The notes below the pieces were generated by a model. That model was not told the DNA's origin. It did no database searches and saw nothing but the letters and a program-made list of their open reading frames with translations. A program made the translations under genes and the position numbers. A stretch of 64,000 bases of DNA from Streptomyces xanthophaeus. Lineage in GTDB: Bacteria > Actinomycetota > Actinomycetes > Streptomycetales > Streptomycetaceae. Where the stretch lies: assembly GCF_030440515.1 (NCBI RefSeq), contig NZ_CP076543.1, positions 2,666,001 to 2,730,000 on the forward strand. The letters run 5' to 3'. Positions 52,529 to 62,174 of this stretch are shown here, in pieces (position 1 is the stretch's first letter; every line of letters starts with the position of its first letter).

Positions 52529-55312
52529 TTACTTCGCGCCGAAGGTGAGGACCAGCTGCGGAGTACCCTCCGCCGCCGTGGCCTCGGAGGACCAGATCCA
52601 CAGCGGGTCGGTGCCCGTGCTCGTCAGGCCCAGGCCGTAACTGGTGCCCAGCGCCGCGGAGACCGTGGCGGTGTCCAGCTCCACGTTGTGCACCGCGGAG
52701 CCCTCCGGCACGCCCGCGATGCTGCCGAGCGGGGTGGTGCCGAGGGTGGGCTTGGTGTTGAAGGTGGTACCCGTGCCGGTCCAGTTACCGGTGATCGGGA
52801 GCACCTTCACGGTGTCGGCGGTGCCGGAGTTCGCCTGCGTGCTGGTCTTGATCTGCAGCGAGGCGGACTTCAGGACCTGGCCGGCCGGAGCGGCCGGCAG
52901 GTTGAAGCGCATGTACGTCTCGTACAGCGAGCCGCTGCCGCGCACCGCGAGCGAGGTGGACGTGCCGTTGTTGGCGCTCGGGGCACCCTGATTGATGTAG
53001 GTGTCCTCGGTCGTCTTGACCGCGGAGACCGTGTCGGTGGGCGCCTTGGCCAGGTCGAAGTGGTTCTTGACCTGGGCCTGGGAGAGCGCCGAGGGGTAGA
53101 CGGCGGTCTCGTCGAGCTGACCCGCGAAGAAGTTGCTCGTCGGGCGGGTCGGCCAGTTGGCGAGGTTGTCGCCACCGACGTGCCAGTAGCCCGCGATGTT
53201 GCTGTTGCTCGTGGCGTTCAGGGAGCCCTTGTTCTGGCCGTCGACGTACAGCGTGATGCCGCCGGGGCCCTGGGTGCCGACCACGTGGTGCCACTTGTTG
53301 TCGTTGTACGTCTCGAACAGGCCCGTGGAGACGGTGCGGGTCGAGCCGTTGTAGACACCGAAGACCAGGCGACCGGTGTTGGTCATGTAGATCTGGCGGT
53401 CGTACGTGCCGCTGTTGCGCGCGGTGTTGTTGCCGAAGCCGATGAGCTTGCCGCCGCGCGTGGTGTTCGTCTTGAACCAGGTCTCGACGGTGAACGCGTT
53501 GCCGACCGTCTGACGGCGGTCGCTGTACACCTGCTGGCTGGTCCCGTTGAAGCCCATCGCCGTGCTGCCGGAGACGGCGCCGGGCGACTGCTTCAGGGCG
53601 GGGGCGTTGAGCTGGACACCGCTGCGGTTGCCGGACACCGAGGAGTCGGCGACGTAGGGGCTGACCGCGTCGTCGTAGCGCCAGTAGAGGTCGGCGCCGT
53701 CGGTACGGACCTGGTTCGGGTAGGACTGGACCGAGGTCGGGACGGTCACCGAGGCGACGGCCGACAGGGCGCTGGTGTTGCCGGCGGCGTCGGTCGCGGT
53801 CACCCGGTAGGTGTAGCTCTGGCCGGCCTTGACCGTGGCGTCGTTCCAGGAGGCCTGGGGGCGCTCCCACTCCAGCGAGCTGGCGGTGACGGTGGCGGCC
53901 GGGGTGGCGGAGCCGTTGCGGTAGATGCGGTACGTCAGCTTGCTGTCGTCCGCGTCGTAGCTGGTGCGCCAGCGGACCTGGACCTCGCCGGGCTTGACGC
54001 TGGAGGCGCTGGCCACCGGGGTGGTCGGGGCGCCGACGTCACCGGTGGAGGCGAAGCGGGTCAGGCCCCACTGCGGCTTGCCGTTGATGAGGGTGAACTC
54101 ACCGCCGACCCACATGTACTTGACGTCGTTCTTCTCGGCCACGGCCATGACGCGCGGGCCGATGCCCTCGGTGCCGTCCATGCCGTCGTTGGCCGTGGGG
54201 TGCCAGCCCAGCTTGCCGGGGCCGCGCACGAAGCCGTCCACGGGCGCGGGGGCGGCGCCTTCGTGGTTGGTCGGCTGGGCCAGCAGGAAGTTGCGCTTGC
54301 CGTCGGGGAACTCCAGCTCGGTGGAGCAGTCGTGCCCGTGCGAGGAGCTGTAGAGCACTCCCTCGTACGGCAGGACGAACTGGGTGGCGCCGAGGCAGCG
54401 GTCGCGCCACTTCTCGGTGAAGTCGCTCAGGCGCAGGCCGATGCGGCCGTCGAAGACGCCGCCGCCGGAGCCCTCGTGACCCGTGTAGAAGCCGGTGTCG
54501 TCGGTGGAGATGTCCTTGACGACCGAGTTCGACGGGATGTTGCTGTACGTCTTGGTGACCGCGCCCGTGGTGGCGTTGACCACGGCGAGGGCGTGGCTGT
54601 TGGAGCCGTTGACGGTGAAGAAGTCGCCGCCGAGGAGCACGTTCTTGCCGTCGGGGGTGACCTCGACGGCGCGGCCCGGCTCGTCGACGTTGGCGACGAA
54701 GGGCTTCAGCGCACCGGAGGAGGCGTCCACGGCGGCGAACCGCTCGCGGGTCTGGCCCTCGACGGTGCCGAAGTCGCCACCCGCGTACAGGGTGTCGTCG
54801 GTGACGGCGAGCGCGCGCACGGTGGCGGGGAAGCTCGGGTGGAACGATGCCTTGGGGGTGCAGCTCGCGATGTCGATCGCGGCGAGGCTGGAGACCGGGG
54901 TGCCGTTGACGGCGCCGAAGGACCCGCCCGCGTAGAGGGTCTTCTTGTCCTTCGAGACGACCAGCGTGCGCACGGTCGCGGTGCCTTCGCCGATGGTGAA
55001 GGCCAGCTTGCAGGAGGTGGGATTGCCGGTCGCGGCGTCGAGCGCCACGAAGTTCACGGCATTCTGCTCCGCGCCGGCCACGCCCTCGGGCGGGCGGACG
55101 GCCGAGAAGGTACCGCCGGCGAAGACGGTTCCGTTGGCCTGGGCCATCGCCCAGACGACGCCGTTCGTCTGCCAGGTCGGCAGTTCGTCGGCGGTGAATG
55201 CCACCGGCGCCGTGATGGCGGACGCCTGAGGCATCAGCACCAGGCCTATGCCGGTGCCCGCACCGGCCAGTGACAGGACGAGGGCGGCAGTCAGCCCTCT
55301 GGATCTACGCAT
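52529..55312 (-). CDS. Large secreted LamG / beta-propeller / FN3 / DNRLRE protein
   Basis: ATG 55310-55312 gives 927 residues with a signal peptide ending near ASAITAP. Residues about 35-450 form a propeller-like repeat region (TVRTLVVSKDKKTLYAGGSFGAVNGTPVSSLAAIDIAS and similar). A fibronectin III domain follows (about 455-545, VKPGEVQVRWRTSYDADDSKLTYRIYRNG). A LamG/concanavalin domain (about 585-760) has AFTVETWFKTNTTRGGKLIGF and WHHVVGTQGPGGITLYVDGQ. The C-terminal DNRLRE-type domain ends GTPQLVLTFGAK. No catalytic site is apparent; carbohydrate or wall binding is likely. It is inside the exopolysaccharide locus, downstream of gmd on the same strand. Confidence 0.88.
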   Translation of the reverse strand: MRRSRGLTAALVLSLAGAGTGIGLVLMPQASAITAPVAFTADELPTWQTNGVVWAMAQANGTVFAGGTFSAVRPPEGVAGAEQNAVNFVALDAATGNPTSCKLAFTIGEGTATVRTLVVSKDKKTLYAGGSFGAVNGTPVSSLAAIDIASCTPKASFHPSFPATVRALAVTDDTLYAGGDFGTVEGQTRERFAAVDASSGALKPFVANVDEPGRAVEVTPDGKNVLLGGDFFTVNGSNSHALAVVNATTGAVTKTYSNIPSNSVVKDISTDDTGFYTGHEGSGGGVFDGRIGLRLSDFTEKWRDRCLGATQFVLPYEGVLYSSSHGHDCSTELEFPDGKRNFLLAQPTNHEGAAPAPVDGFVRGPGKLGWHPTANDGMDGTEGIGPRVMAVAEKNDVKYMWVGGEFTLINGKPQWGLTRFASTGDVGAPTTPVASASSVKPGEVQVRWRTSYDADDSKLTYRIYRNGSATPAATVTASSLEWERPQASWNDATVKAGQSYTYRVTATDAAGNTSALSAVASVTVPTSVQSYPNQVRTDGADLYWRYDDAVSPYVADSSVSGNRSGVQLNAPALKQSPGAVSGSTAMGFNGTSQQVYSDRRQTVGNAFTVETWFKTNTTRGGKLIGFGNNTARNSGTYDRQIYMTNTGRLVFGVYNGSTRTVSTGLFETYNDNKWHHVVGTQGPGGITLYVDGQNKGSLNATSNSNIAGYWHVGGDNLANWPTRPTSNFFAGQLDETAVYPSALSQAQVKNHFDLAKAPTDTVSAVKTTEDTYINQGAPSANNGTSTSLAVRGSGSLYETYMRFNLPAAPAGQVLKSASLQIKTSTQANSGTADTVKVLPITGNWTGTGTTFNTKPTLGTTPLGSIAGVPEGSAVHNVELDTATVSAALGTSYGLGLTSTGTDPLWIWSSEATAAEGTPQLVLTFGAK

Positions 55313-55489
55313 GAGCCCCCCAGGGCAATTGCCCGGTTTGATGGCTGGAACTATCCGAACAGCCATATGTACTGGCGCAGACTAGGGCTCACGTGAAGGC
55401 CCGGTCACCTCTCTTGACCCATTGCATACCAACTTGGAATCAACAGGTTCAGCCTGGAGGGTGCACAAGGGACATACGGCAGGTTTACC

Positions 55490-55526
55490 CCGGCCATACC
55501 CCTGCAGAGCTGCAGAGCATGGCCGG
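55490..55526 (-). terminator. Hairpin after gmd
   Basis: CCGGCCAT (55490-55497) pairs with ATGGCCGG (55519-55526), enclosing CTGCAG-AG-CTGCAG. It begins 33 bases beyond the gmd stop. The rest of the 246-base gap to the LamG gene is AT-richer and probably holds that gene's promoter. Confidence 0.65.
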
Positions 55527-55558
55527 AACACGGCGAACCGTAGGGGAAATATAAGGCC

Positions 55559-56572
55559 TCAGCGGTCGATGCGGACGGTCACGCCCGCCAGTTGGTCCTC
55601 GACCTGACGGATATCGGCGTCGACCATGATCTGCGCCAGTTCCGCCACGAGGACCGTCGGCTTCCAGCCAAGCAGGTCGTGGGCCTTGGACGCATCGCCG
55701 ATGAGCGCGTCGACCTCGCTGGGGCGCTCGTACTTGGGGTCGTAGCGCACGTGGTCGGTCCAGTCGAGACCGGCGTGCGTGAAGGAGGACTCGACGAACT
55801 CGCGGACGGTCGCGGCCACCCCGGTGGCGACGACGTAGTCGGTGGGCTCGTCCTGCTGGAGCATCCGCCACATGGCGTCCACGTACTCGGGGGCGTAGCC
55901 CCAGTCGCGCACCGCGTCGAGGTTGCCGAGGTAGAGGTGGTCCTGGAGACCGGCCTTGATGCGGGCCACCGCGCGGGTGATCTTGCGGGTCACGAAGGTC
56001 TCGCCGCGGCGCGGGGACTCGTGGTTGAAGAGGATCCCGTTGACGGCGAACATGTCGTACGCCTCGCGGTAGTTCACCGTGGTCCAGTACGCGAAGACCT
56101 TCGCGGCGCCGTACGGGCTGCGCGGGTGGAACGGCGTGGCCTCGTTCTGCGGGGGCGGGGTGGCGCCGAACATCTCGGAGGACGAGGCCTGGTAGATGCG
56201 GGTGTCGACACCGCTGGCCCGGATGGCCTCCAGCAGCCGCAGCGCGCCGAGGCCGGTCACGTCGCCCGTGTAGAGCGGGGCGTCGAAGGAGACGCGGACG
56301 TGGGACTGGGCGCCGAGGTTGTAGACCTCGTCGGGGCGTATGTCGCGCAGCAGGTTCACGAGGGCGACGCCGTCGGAGAGGTCGGCGTGGTGCAGGACGA
56401 AGGACCGGTTGGCGGTCTGCGGGTCCTGGTAGATGTGGTCGACCCGCTCCGTGTTGAAGCTGGAGGACCGCCGCACGAGACCGTGCACCGTGTAGCCCTT
56501 GGAGAGCAGGAGCTCGGCGAGGTACGAGCCGTCCTGTCCGGTGACTCCGGTGATCAGTGCGGTCTTGCCCAT
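55559..56572 (-). CDS. gmd: GDP-mannose 4,6-dehydratase
   Basis: ATG 56570-56572, behind AAGGGG, gives 337 residues. It is an extended SDR: nucleotide motif GVTGQDG at 9-15, [19 protein letters not shown], and [10 protein letters not shown] with the catalytic Tyr-Lys pair. [18 protein letters not shown] near 38-55 is typical of Gmd. It converts GDP-mannose to GDP-4-keto-6-deoxymannose with bound NADP. fcl lies divergently 386 bases away, so GDP-L-fucose is the expected product of the pair. Confidence 0.96.
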   Translation of the reverse strand: MGKTALITGVTGQDGSYLAELLLSKGYTVHGLVRRSSSFNTERVDHIYQDPQTANRSFVLHHADLSDGVALVNLLRDIRPDEVYNLGAQSHVRVSFDAPLYTGDVTGLGALRLLEAIRASGVDTRIYQASSSEMFGATPPPQNEATPFHPRSPYGAAKVFAYWTTVNYREAYDMFAVNGILFNHESPRRGETFVTRKITRAVARIKAGLQDHLYLGNLDAVRDWGYAPEYVDAMWRMLQQDEPTDYVVATGVAATVREFVESSFTHAGLDWTDHVRYDPKYERPSEVDALIGDASKAHDLLGWKPTVLVAELAQIMVDADIRQVEDQLAGVTVRIDR

Positions 56573-56958
56573 GGGGTCCCCTTGCTGGTGGTTTCTGTCG
56601 GTCGTGGTGAGGCTGTGCCTCGGGGTGGGTGCGGAGCGGGCCGTCAGGCGTCGCACCGGGCGGCCCGGCCGCGGCCCGGGGGCCGGATTGCGTTACCGTA
56701 CACGGCCGCCCCCGGGCCGCCCCTGCGGGGCGGACGCCGTCTCGTGGTCCTGACGCCGCCCGGCACGCCCCCGGTTCCGGGGCCGGCCGAGATCCCGGAC
56801 GGACCGACGGCCGGGCCCGGGCAGCGGGGCGCAACCGGGCGCGAACTGTCGCCCTGGACCGTGAGGTCCGCCGCGCGGCCGGGGCCGCATAGGTGGCGCG
56901 GGCTCGGGCCGGTGGTCCCCTGCGCCCCCCGCGGGAGCGGACTGGCATCATCGGCTGT
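56573..56958. other. Divergent gap between gmd and fcl, no gene
   Basis: No supported reading frame is present on either strand. It is GC-rich with several short inverted repeats (for example around 56660-56720), and must hold the promoters of both genes. No clear promoter pair was identified. Confidence 0.6.
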
Positions 56959-57903
56959 ATGACAAGTTCGCTGCCGCTCCTGCCCCCGAACGCCCGCGTC
57001 TTCGTCGCGGGTCACCGCGGCCTCGTGGGGTCCGCGGTCGCCCGGCGGCTCACCGCCGACGGCCACGAGGTGCTCACCCGGGGCCGCGCCGACCTCGACC
57101 TGCGCGACGCCGCCGCGACCGCCGCGTACCTGAAGGACGTCCGCCCGGACGCCGTGGTGCTGGCCGCCGCCAAGGTCGGCGGGATCATGGCCAACAGCAC
57201 GTACCCGGTGCAGTTCCTGGAGGAGAACCTGCAGATCCAGCTCAGCGTGATCGGCGGCGCGCACGCCGCCGGCGTGGGCCGGCTGCTGTTCCTGGGATCG
57301 TCCTGCATCTACCCGAAGCTGGCCCCGCAGCCGATCCGCGAGGACGCCCTGCTGACCGGCCCGCTGGAGCCGACCAACGAGGCCTACGCCCTCGCGAAGA
57401 TCGCCGGGATCGTCCAGGTCCAGTCGTACCGCAAGCAGTACGGGGCCTCGTACATCTCGGCCATGCCGACCAATCTCTACGGCCCGGGCGACAACTTCGA
57501 CCTGGAGACCTCCCACGTCCTGCCGGCCCTCGTCCGGCGCTTCCACGAGGCCGCCGTCGAGGGCCGTGACGAGGTCACGCTGTGGGGCTCGGGCACCCCC
57601 CGCCGGGAGTTCCTGCACGTGGACGATCTGGCCGCGGCCTGCGCCGTGTTGCTGAACAGCTACGACGGCGACGAGCCCGTCAACATCGGCTGCGGCGAGG
57701 ACCTGACCATCAAGGAACTGGCCGAGACGGTCGCCGAGGTGACCGGCTTCCGCGGCCGGCTCGCCTGGGACACGTCCAAGCCGGACGGGACCCCGCGCAA
57801 GCTGCTGGACGTGAGCCGCCTGACGTCGCTCGGCTGGAAGCCCGCCGTCCCGCTGCGGGACGGCATCGCCGCCACGTACAAGTGGTGGCGCGAGCAGAGC
57901 TGA
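56959..57903 (+). CDS. fcl: GDP-L-fucose synthase
   Basis: ATG 56959 gives 314 residues. Nucleotide motif GHRGLVG is at 18-24; LGSSCIYPKLAPQPIREDALLTGPLEPTNEAYALAKIAG is the diagnostic Fcl block, including the catalytic Ser, Cys and Tyr-x3-Lys. SAMPTNLYGPGDNFD and SHVLPALVRRFHEA follow. It epimerises and reduces GDP-4-keto-6-deoxymannose to GDP-L-fucose using NADPH. The ribosome site is weak. Its stop is only 22 bases from the convergent sugar transferase stop. Confidence 0.96.
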   Translation: MTSSLPLLPPNARVFVAGHRGLVGSAVARRLTADGHEVLTRGRADLDLRDAAATAAYLKDVRPDAVVLAAAKVGGIMANSTYPVQFLEENLQIQLSVIGGAHAAGVGRLLFLGSSCIYPKLAPQPIREDALLTGPLEPTNEAYALAKIAGIVQVQSYRKQYGASYISAMPTNLYGPGDNFDLETSHVLPALVRRFHEAAVEGRDEVTLWGSGTPRREFLHVDDLAAACAVLLNSYDGDEPVNIGCGEDLTIKELAETVAEVTGFRGRLAWDTSKPDGTPRKLLDVSRLTSLGWKPAVPLRDGIAATYKWWREQS

Positions 57904-57925
57904 TCGCACAGGCGGCCCAGGTCCC

Positions 57926-59401
57926 TCAGTACGCTCCGCGACCGTCTACGACGGCGCGGAGCGTGCGGCCCATCACGTCGACATCACTGGTGAAGGACCA
58001 GTTGTCGACGTACTGGAGGTCGAGCTGGATGGTTTCGTCCCAGGACAGGTCGGACCGTCCGCTGATCTGCCACAGTCCCGTCATCCCGGGCCGTACGGTG
58101 AGCCGGCGCAGCTCGACCTCGTCGTACTTCGCCACTTCCTCCGGAAGCGGCGGACGGGGGCCGACCAGCGACATGTTGCCGGTCAGTACGTTGATCAGCT
58201 GCGGCAGCTCGTCCAGCGAGGTACGGCGCAGCAGCCGGCCCACCCGGGTCACCCGGGGGTCGCGGCGCATCTTGAACATCAGGCCGTCGTTCTCGTTCGA
58301 CCCGGACAGGTCGGCCTTCAGGGCGTCGGCGTCCACGACCATCGTGCGGAACTTCCACATGACGAACGGGACTCCGCCGCGGCCGATCCGCCGCTGCCGG
58401 TAGAAGGCCGGGCCGCGCGAGCCGAGTCGGATGGCCAGGACGATCCCCAGGAGGACCGGGGAGAGCAGCAACAGTCCGGCCGCGGCTCCGACCCGGTCGA
58501 GGGCGGACTTGAGCAGGGTCTGCACCCCGCGGCTGACGGGCGGCGCCACCCGCAGCACGGCGAGCCCGCCCGCGGACAGGGTCTCCAGCCGCTTGACGGA
58601 TACCTCCACCAGGCCCGGGAAGACGGCGAGTTCCAGCCCGGCGTCGTGCAGGGCCCAGGCGATCCGGCGCAGCCGCTCCCCCGTGATCCGCACGCCGGGG
58701 GCCACCAGCACCAGGTCTGCGTGGTGGCTGGCGACGGCGCCGAGCACGGCCGCGGAGTCGCCGTTCGGGACCTCGGAAGCGCATCCGTCGAGCCGCGCCG
58801 CCACGGGCACCCCGCTGGCGAGCGGTCCGGCACCGACCGGGACCACGCCGACGACGACGTACGGGTGGTCGGTGCGGGCGGCGAGGTGTGCGATGACGTC
58901 CTCGGCCGCGTCGGGCTCGCCGACGACCAGGACCCGGCTGACGGCCTGGGCCTCGCGTCGGGCGGCGGAGAGGTGCCGGTAGGTCAGTTTGTGGACGGCG
59001 ACGGTGATGAGCAGAGCGGGCAGCAGGGCCCCGAGAGCGGACAGCCGGGGGGTGGCCTCTTCGGTCACCACACGCGCCACGGCCAGAACGCCGATCAGAA
59101 TCAGCCAGTCATGTACGACGGGCAGCACACCGCGGGACTCCCCGAGTGTCCGGGTCGCGTAGCGGCGGCGCAGCGCCTGCACCCCGGTCCACGCCACGGC
59201 GGCGGCCAGGGCGCAGTAGACGGGCCGGACCTGCTGCGCGGCATCGAAGACGAGTCCTACCGGGATCGCGGCGCCGAGGAAGTCGGCGGCGATTGCGGCC
59301 GGGCGGTACCAACGGGCCTTGTCCCCGAGGCGCCGTGCGGGCGCAAGGGACTCCCTGGCCGCTCTGGCCACTCTTTGCGCAGGAATATGAACATGCCTCA
59401 T
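57926..59401 (-). CDS. Exopolysaccharide polyprenyl glycosylphosphotransferase (WbaP/WcaJ type)
   Basis: ATG 59399-59401, behind AGGGGG, gives 491 residues. Four to five N-terminal helices (about 35-150) and a Rossmann-like CoA-binding-type domain (about 155-290) precede a further helix (AALLLLSPVLLGIVLAIRLGS) and the bacterial sugar transferase core: FVMWKFRTMVVDADALK, RTSLDELPQLINVLTGNMSLVGPRP, RPGMTGLWQISGRSDLSWDE. It transfers a sugar-1-phosphate to undecaprenyl phosphate, the first step of repeat-unit assembly. It converges on fcl. Confidence 0.93.
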   Translation of the reverse strand: MRHVHIPAQRVARAARESLAPARRLGDKARWYRPAAIAADFLGAAIPVGLVFDAAQQVRPVYCALAAAVAWTGVQALRRRYATRTLGESRGVLPVVHDWLILIGVLAVARVVTEEATPRLSALGALLPALLITVAVHKLTYRHLSAARREAQAVSRVLVVGEPDAAEDVIAHLAARTDHPYVVVGVVPVGAGPLASGVPVAARLDGCASEVPNGDSAAVLGAVASHHADLVLVAPGVRITGERLRRIAWALHDAGLELAVFPGLVEVSVKRLETLSAGGLAVLRVAPPVSRGVQTLLKSALDRVGAAAGLLLLSPVLLGIVLAIRLGSRGPAFYRQRRIGRGGVPFVMWKFRTMVVDADALKADLSGSNENDGLMFKMRRDPRVTRVGRLLRRTSLDELPQLINVLTGNMSLVGPRPPLPEEVAKYDEVELRRLTVRPGMTGLWQISGRSDLSWDETIQLDLQYVDNWSFTSDVDVMGRTLRAVVDGRGAY

Positions 59402-59783
59402 GGGCCCCCCTGGCACGTGGTCTATGACAGTGGCGGGTGCCCATCGCTTCCCCTGGCAACGAACATCTGCCGCACCGGGAAACAGTACGACAAACACCCG
59501 TACGGTAAATGCCGTTTGGGTCAACGCAGCCTCTTGTTGCGCAAGTGTTAGCAACCGGTATCTGGCGTTCCGGATGCCGGGCGACCCAGGGGACTTACGG
59601 AGGTAAATGGTCCGGATACCGGATACGCATCTTCGGACAACGGACCGTTTCCGGCCAACCTTTTGACGCGGCCCTGACATCTGTCGCTGCGAGTGGCAAT
59701 CTTCGACCGTTCATCGCACCAGCCCTGTTCTGCCCGGAGGCCCACCCAGCCATCCGGAACCCCCCTTGCAGAAGGAGTCTGCG
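59402..59783. other. Divergent gap between sugar transferase and metalloprotease genes
   Basis: No gene is supported. The stretch is AT-richer than its surroundings and contains repeated CCGGATAC/CCGTTTCCGG words between 59605 and 59660, upstream of the protease gene. Both promoters should lie here; none can be placed with confidence. Confidence 0.6.
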
Positions 59784-62054
59784 TTGAGGTCCACCCCCCA
59801 GAGGCGTGCCACCGCTGCCGGCGCGCTCGTTGCCGCGGCAGCCCTGCTCGCCGTAGGTATGCAGACCGGCACCGCGACCGCCGACGCCACCGCGTCGCAG
59901 GCCTCCAAGGCCGCCCAGCCCAACCCGGGCGCGGCCAACCGCGCACTCAGTGCCTCGGAGCGTGCGACGCTCCTGGCTGATGCCAACTCGACCACCGTGC
60001 AGGCCGCCAAGGCGCTCGGCCTCGGCAGTGGCGAGAAGCTCGTCGTCCGCGACGTGGTCCAGGATGCGGACGGCACCACGCACACCACCTACGAGCGCAC
60101 CTACGACGGACTCCCCGTCCTCGGTGGTGACCTCACCGTCCACGCCAAGGACGGCGTCACCAAGAGCGTGACCAAGGCGACCAACCACGAGATCAAGGTC
60201 GCCGACACCAGCGCCACCGTGACGCCGGCGGCCGCCGAGAGCCAGGCCGTCTCCGCCGCGAGCGCCGAGGGTTCCAAGGAGGCCAAGCCCTCCAAGAACG
60301 CCCGCAAGGTGATCTGGGCGGCCGAGGGCGCGCCGGTCCTCGCGTTCGAGACCGTCGTCGGCGGCCTCCAGCACGACGGCACGCCGAACGAGCTCCACGT
60401 GGTGACCAACGCCAAGACCGGTGCCAAGATCACCGAATGGCAGGCCATCGAGACCGGCACCGGCAACACGATGTACAGCGGCCAGGTGACCCTCGGGACC
60501 ACCCAGTCGGGCAGCACCTGGAACCTGACCGACGCCGCGCGCGGCAGCCACAAGACGTACAACCTCAACCGTGGCACCGGCTCCGGCACCGGCACGCTGT
60601 TCTCCGGCCCCGACGACATCTGGGGCAACGGTCAGCCGTCCAACCTGGAGACGGCCGGCGGTGACGCCCACTACGGCGCCGCGGTCACGTGGGACTACTA
60701 CAAGAACGTGCACGGCCGCAACGGCCTGCGCAACGACGGCGTGGCCCCGTACAGCCGGGTCCACTACGGCAACGCCTACGTCAACGCGTTCTGGAGCGAC
60801 TCCTGCTTCTGCATGACGTACGGCGACGGTGAGGGCAACAACAAGCCGCTCACCTCCACCGACGTGGCCGCGCACGAGATGACCCACGGTCTGACCTCGG
60901 TCACCGGCAACATGACCTACAGCGGTGAGCCCGGCGGTCTGAACGAGGCGACCTCCGACATCATGGCGGCGGCCGTCGAGTTCTACGCCAACAACCCGCA
61001 GGACGTCGGCGACTACCTGGTCGGCGAGAAGATCGACATCAACGGCGACGGCACCCCGCTGCGCTACATGGACAAGCCCAGCAAGGACGGCGCGTCCAAG
61101 GACAGCTGGTACTCGGGCCTCGGCGGCATCGACGTCCACTACTCCTCGGGCCCGGCCAACCACTGGTACTACCTGGCCTCCGAGGGCTCGGGCGCCAAGG
61201 TCGTCAACGGCGTGAGCTACAACTCTCCGACCGCGGACGGCCTGCCCGTCACCGCGATCGGCCGTGACGCCGCCTCGAAGATCTGGTTCCGCGCGCTGAC
61301 GGTGGGCTACTTCAAGTCGAACACCAACTACGCCGACGCCCGCGTCCAGACCCTGAAGGCCGCCGCCGACCTCTACGGCCAGGGCTCGGCCATCTACAAC
61401 AACGTCGCCAACGCGTGGGCCGGCGTCGCCGTCGGATCCCGCATCTCCAACGGCGTCACGGTCAGCCCGATCGCCAACCAGAGCACCGTCACGGGCAGCG
61501 CCGTGAGCCTGCAGGTCCAGGCCACGAGCACGAACCCGGGTGCGCTGAGCTACGCGGCGACCGGCCTGCCGGCCGGCCTGTCGATCAACTCCTCCAACGG
61601 CCTGATCTCGGGCACGGCCTCCACCGCGGGCACGTCCAACGTGACCGTCACGGTGACCGACTCGCAGAACCAGACCGGTACCGCGGCGTTCACCTGGACG
61701 GTCGGCACCACGCAGCCGAGCGTCTTCGAGAACACCACGGACTACCAGATCGCGGACAACTCGACCGTAGAGTCCCCGATCAACGTGACGCGCTCGGGCA
61801 ACGCCCCCAGCACGCTCAAGGTGGACGTGAACATCGTCCACACCTACGTCGGTGACCTCAAGGTCGACCTGGTCGCCCCTGACGGCTCCGTCTACAACCT
61901 GCGCAACCGCACCGGCGGCAGCGCGGACAACATCGTCCAGTCCTTCACCGTGAACGCCTCCTCCGAGGTCGCGAACGGCACCTGGAAGCTGCGTGTCGCG
62001 GACCTCGCGAGCCTCGACACCGGCTACATCAACAGCTGGAAGCTCACCTTCTGA
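59784..62054 (+). CDS. Secreted M4 (thermolysin-like) metalloprotease with PKD-like and P domains
   Basis: A TTG start at 59784 follows AAGGAG by six bases and gives 756 residues with a signal peptide (RSTPQRRATAAGALVAAAALLAVGMQTG). The propeptide (FTP and PepSY-like, about 45-215) ends before the catalytic domain. Zinc ligands are His364 and His368 (HEMTH) and Glu388 (GGLNEATSD); DVHYSSG supplies the transition-state His. After about 545 come a putative Ig domain (LSYAATGLPAGLSINSSNGLISGTAS) and a C-terminal proprotein-convertase P domain (VDVNIVHTYVGDLKVDLVAPDG to GYINSWKLTF). It is an extracellular endopeptidase. Confidence 0.95.
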   Translation: MRSTPQRRATAAGALVAAAALLAVGMQTGTATADATASQASKAAQPNPGAANRALSASERATLLADANSTTVQAAKALGLGSGEKLVVRDVVQDADGTTHTTYERTYDGLPVLGGDLTVHAKDGVTKSVTKATNHEIKVADTSATVTPAAAESQAVSAASAEGSKEAKPSKNARKVIWAAEGAPVLAFETVVGGLQHDGTPNELHVVTNAKTGAKITEWQAIETGTGNTMYSGQVTLGTTQSGSTWNLTDAARGSHKTYNLNRGTGSGTGTLFSGPDDIWGNGQPSNLETAGGDAHYGAAVTWDYYKNVHGRNGLRNDGVAPYSRVHYGNAYVNAFWSDSCFCMTYGDGEGNNKPLTSTDVAAHEMTHGLTSVTGNMTYSGEPGGLNEATSDIMAAAVEFYANNPQDVGDYLVGEKIDINGDGTPLRYMDKPSKDGASKDSWYSGLGGIDVHYSSGPANHWYYLASEGSGAKVVNGVSYNSPTADGLPVTAIGRDAASKIWFRALTVGYFKSNTNYADARVQTLKAAADLYGQGSAIYNNVANAWAGVAVGSRISNGVTVSPIANQSTVTGSAVSLQVQATSTNPGALSYAATGLPAGLSINSSNGLISGTASTAGTSNVTVTVTDSQNQTGTAAFTWTVGTTQPSVFENTTDYQIADNSTVESPINVTRSGNAPSTLKVDVNIVHTYVGDLKVDLVAPDGSVYNLRNRTGGSADNIVQSFTVNASSEVANGTWKLRVADLASLDTGYINSWKLTF

Positions 62055-62097
62055 CCCCACCGGGGCAGCGTGAACGACAGCTGAGCAGATAGACCAC

Positions 62098-62132
62098 GGG
62101 GCCGCCCGGGAGGAATCCTCCCCGGGCGGCCC
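62098..62132 (+). terminator. Hairpin terminator after the metalloprotease gene
   Basis: GGGCCGCCCGGGAGG pairs with CCTCCCCGGGCGGCCC with a single-base bulge, about 44 bases beyond the stop and between converging genes. Confidence 0.8.
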
Positions 62133-62174
62133 TGTTCCATGGGCCCGGCTCCGCCGGTACGTGCGCTACCCGTG

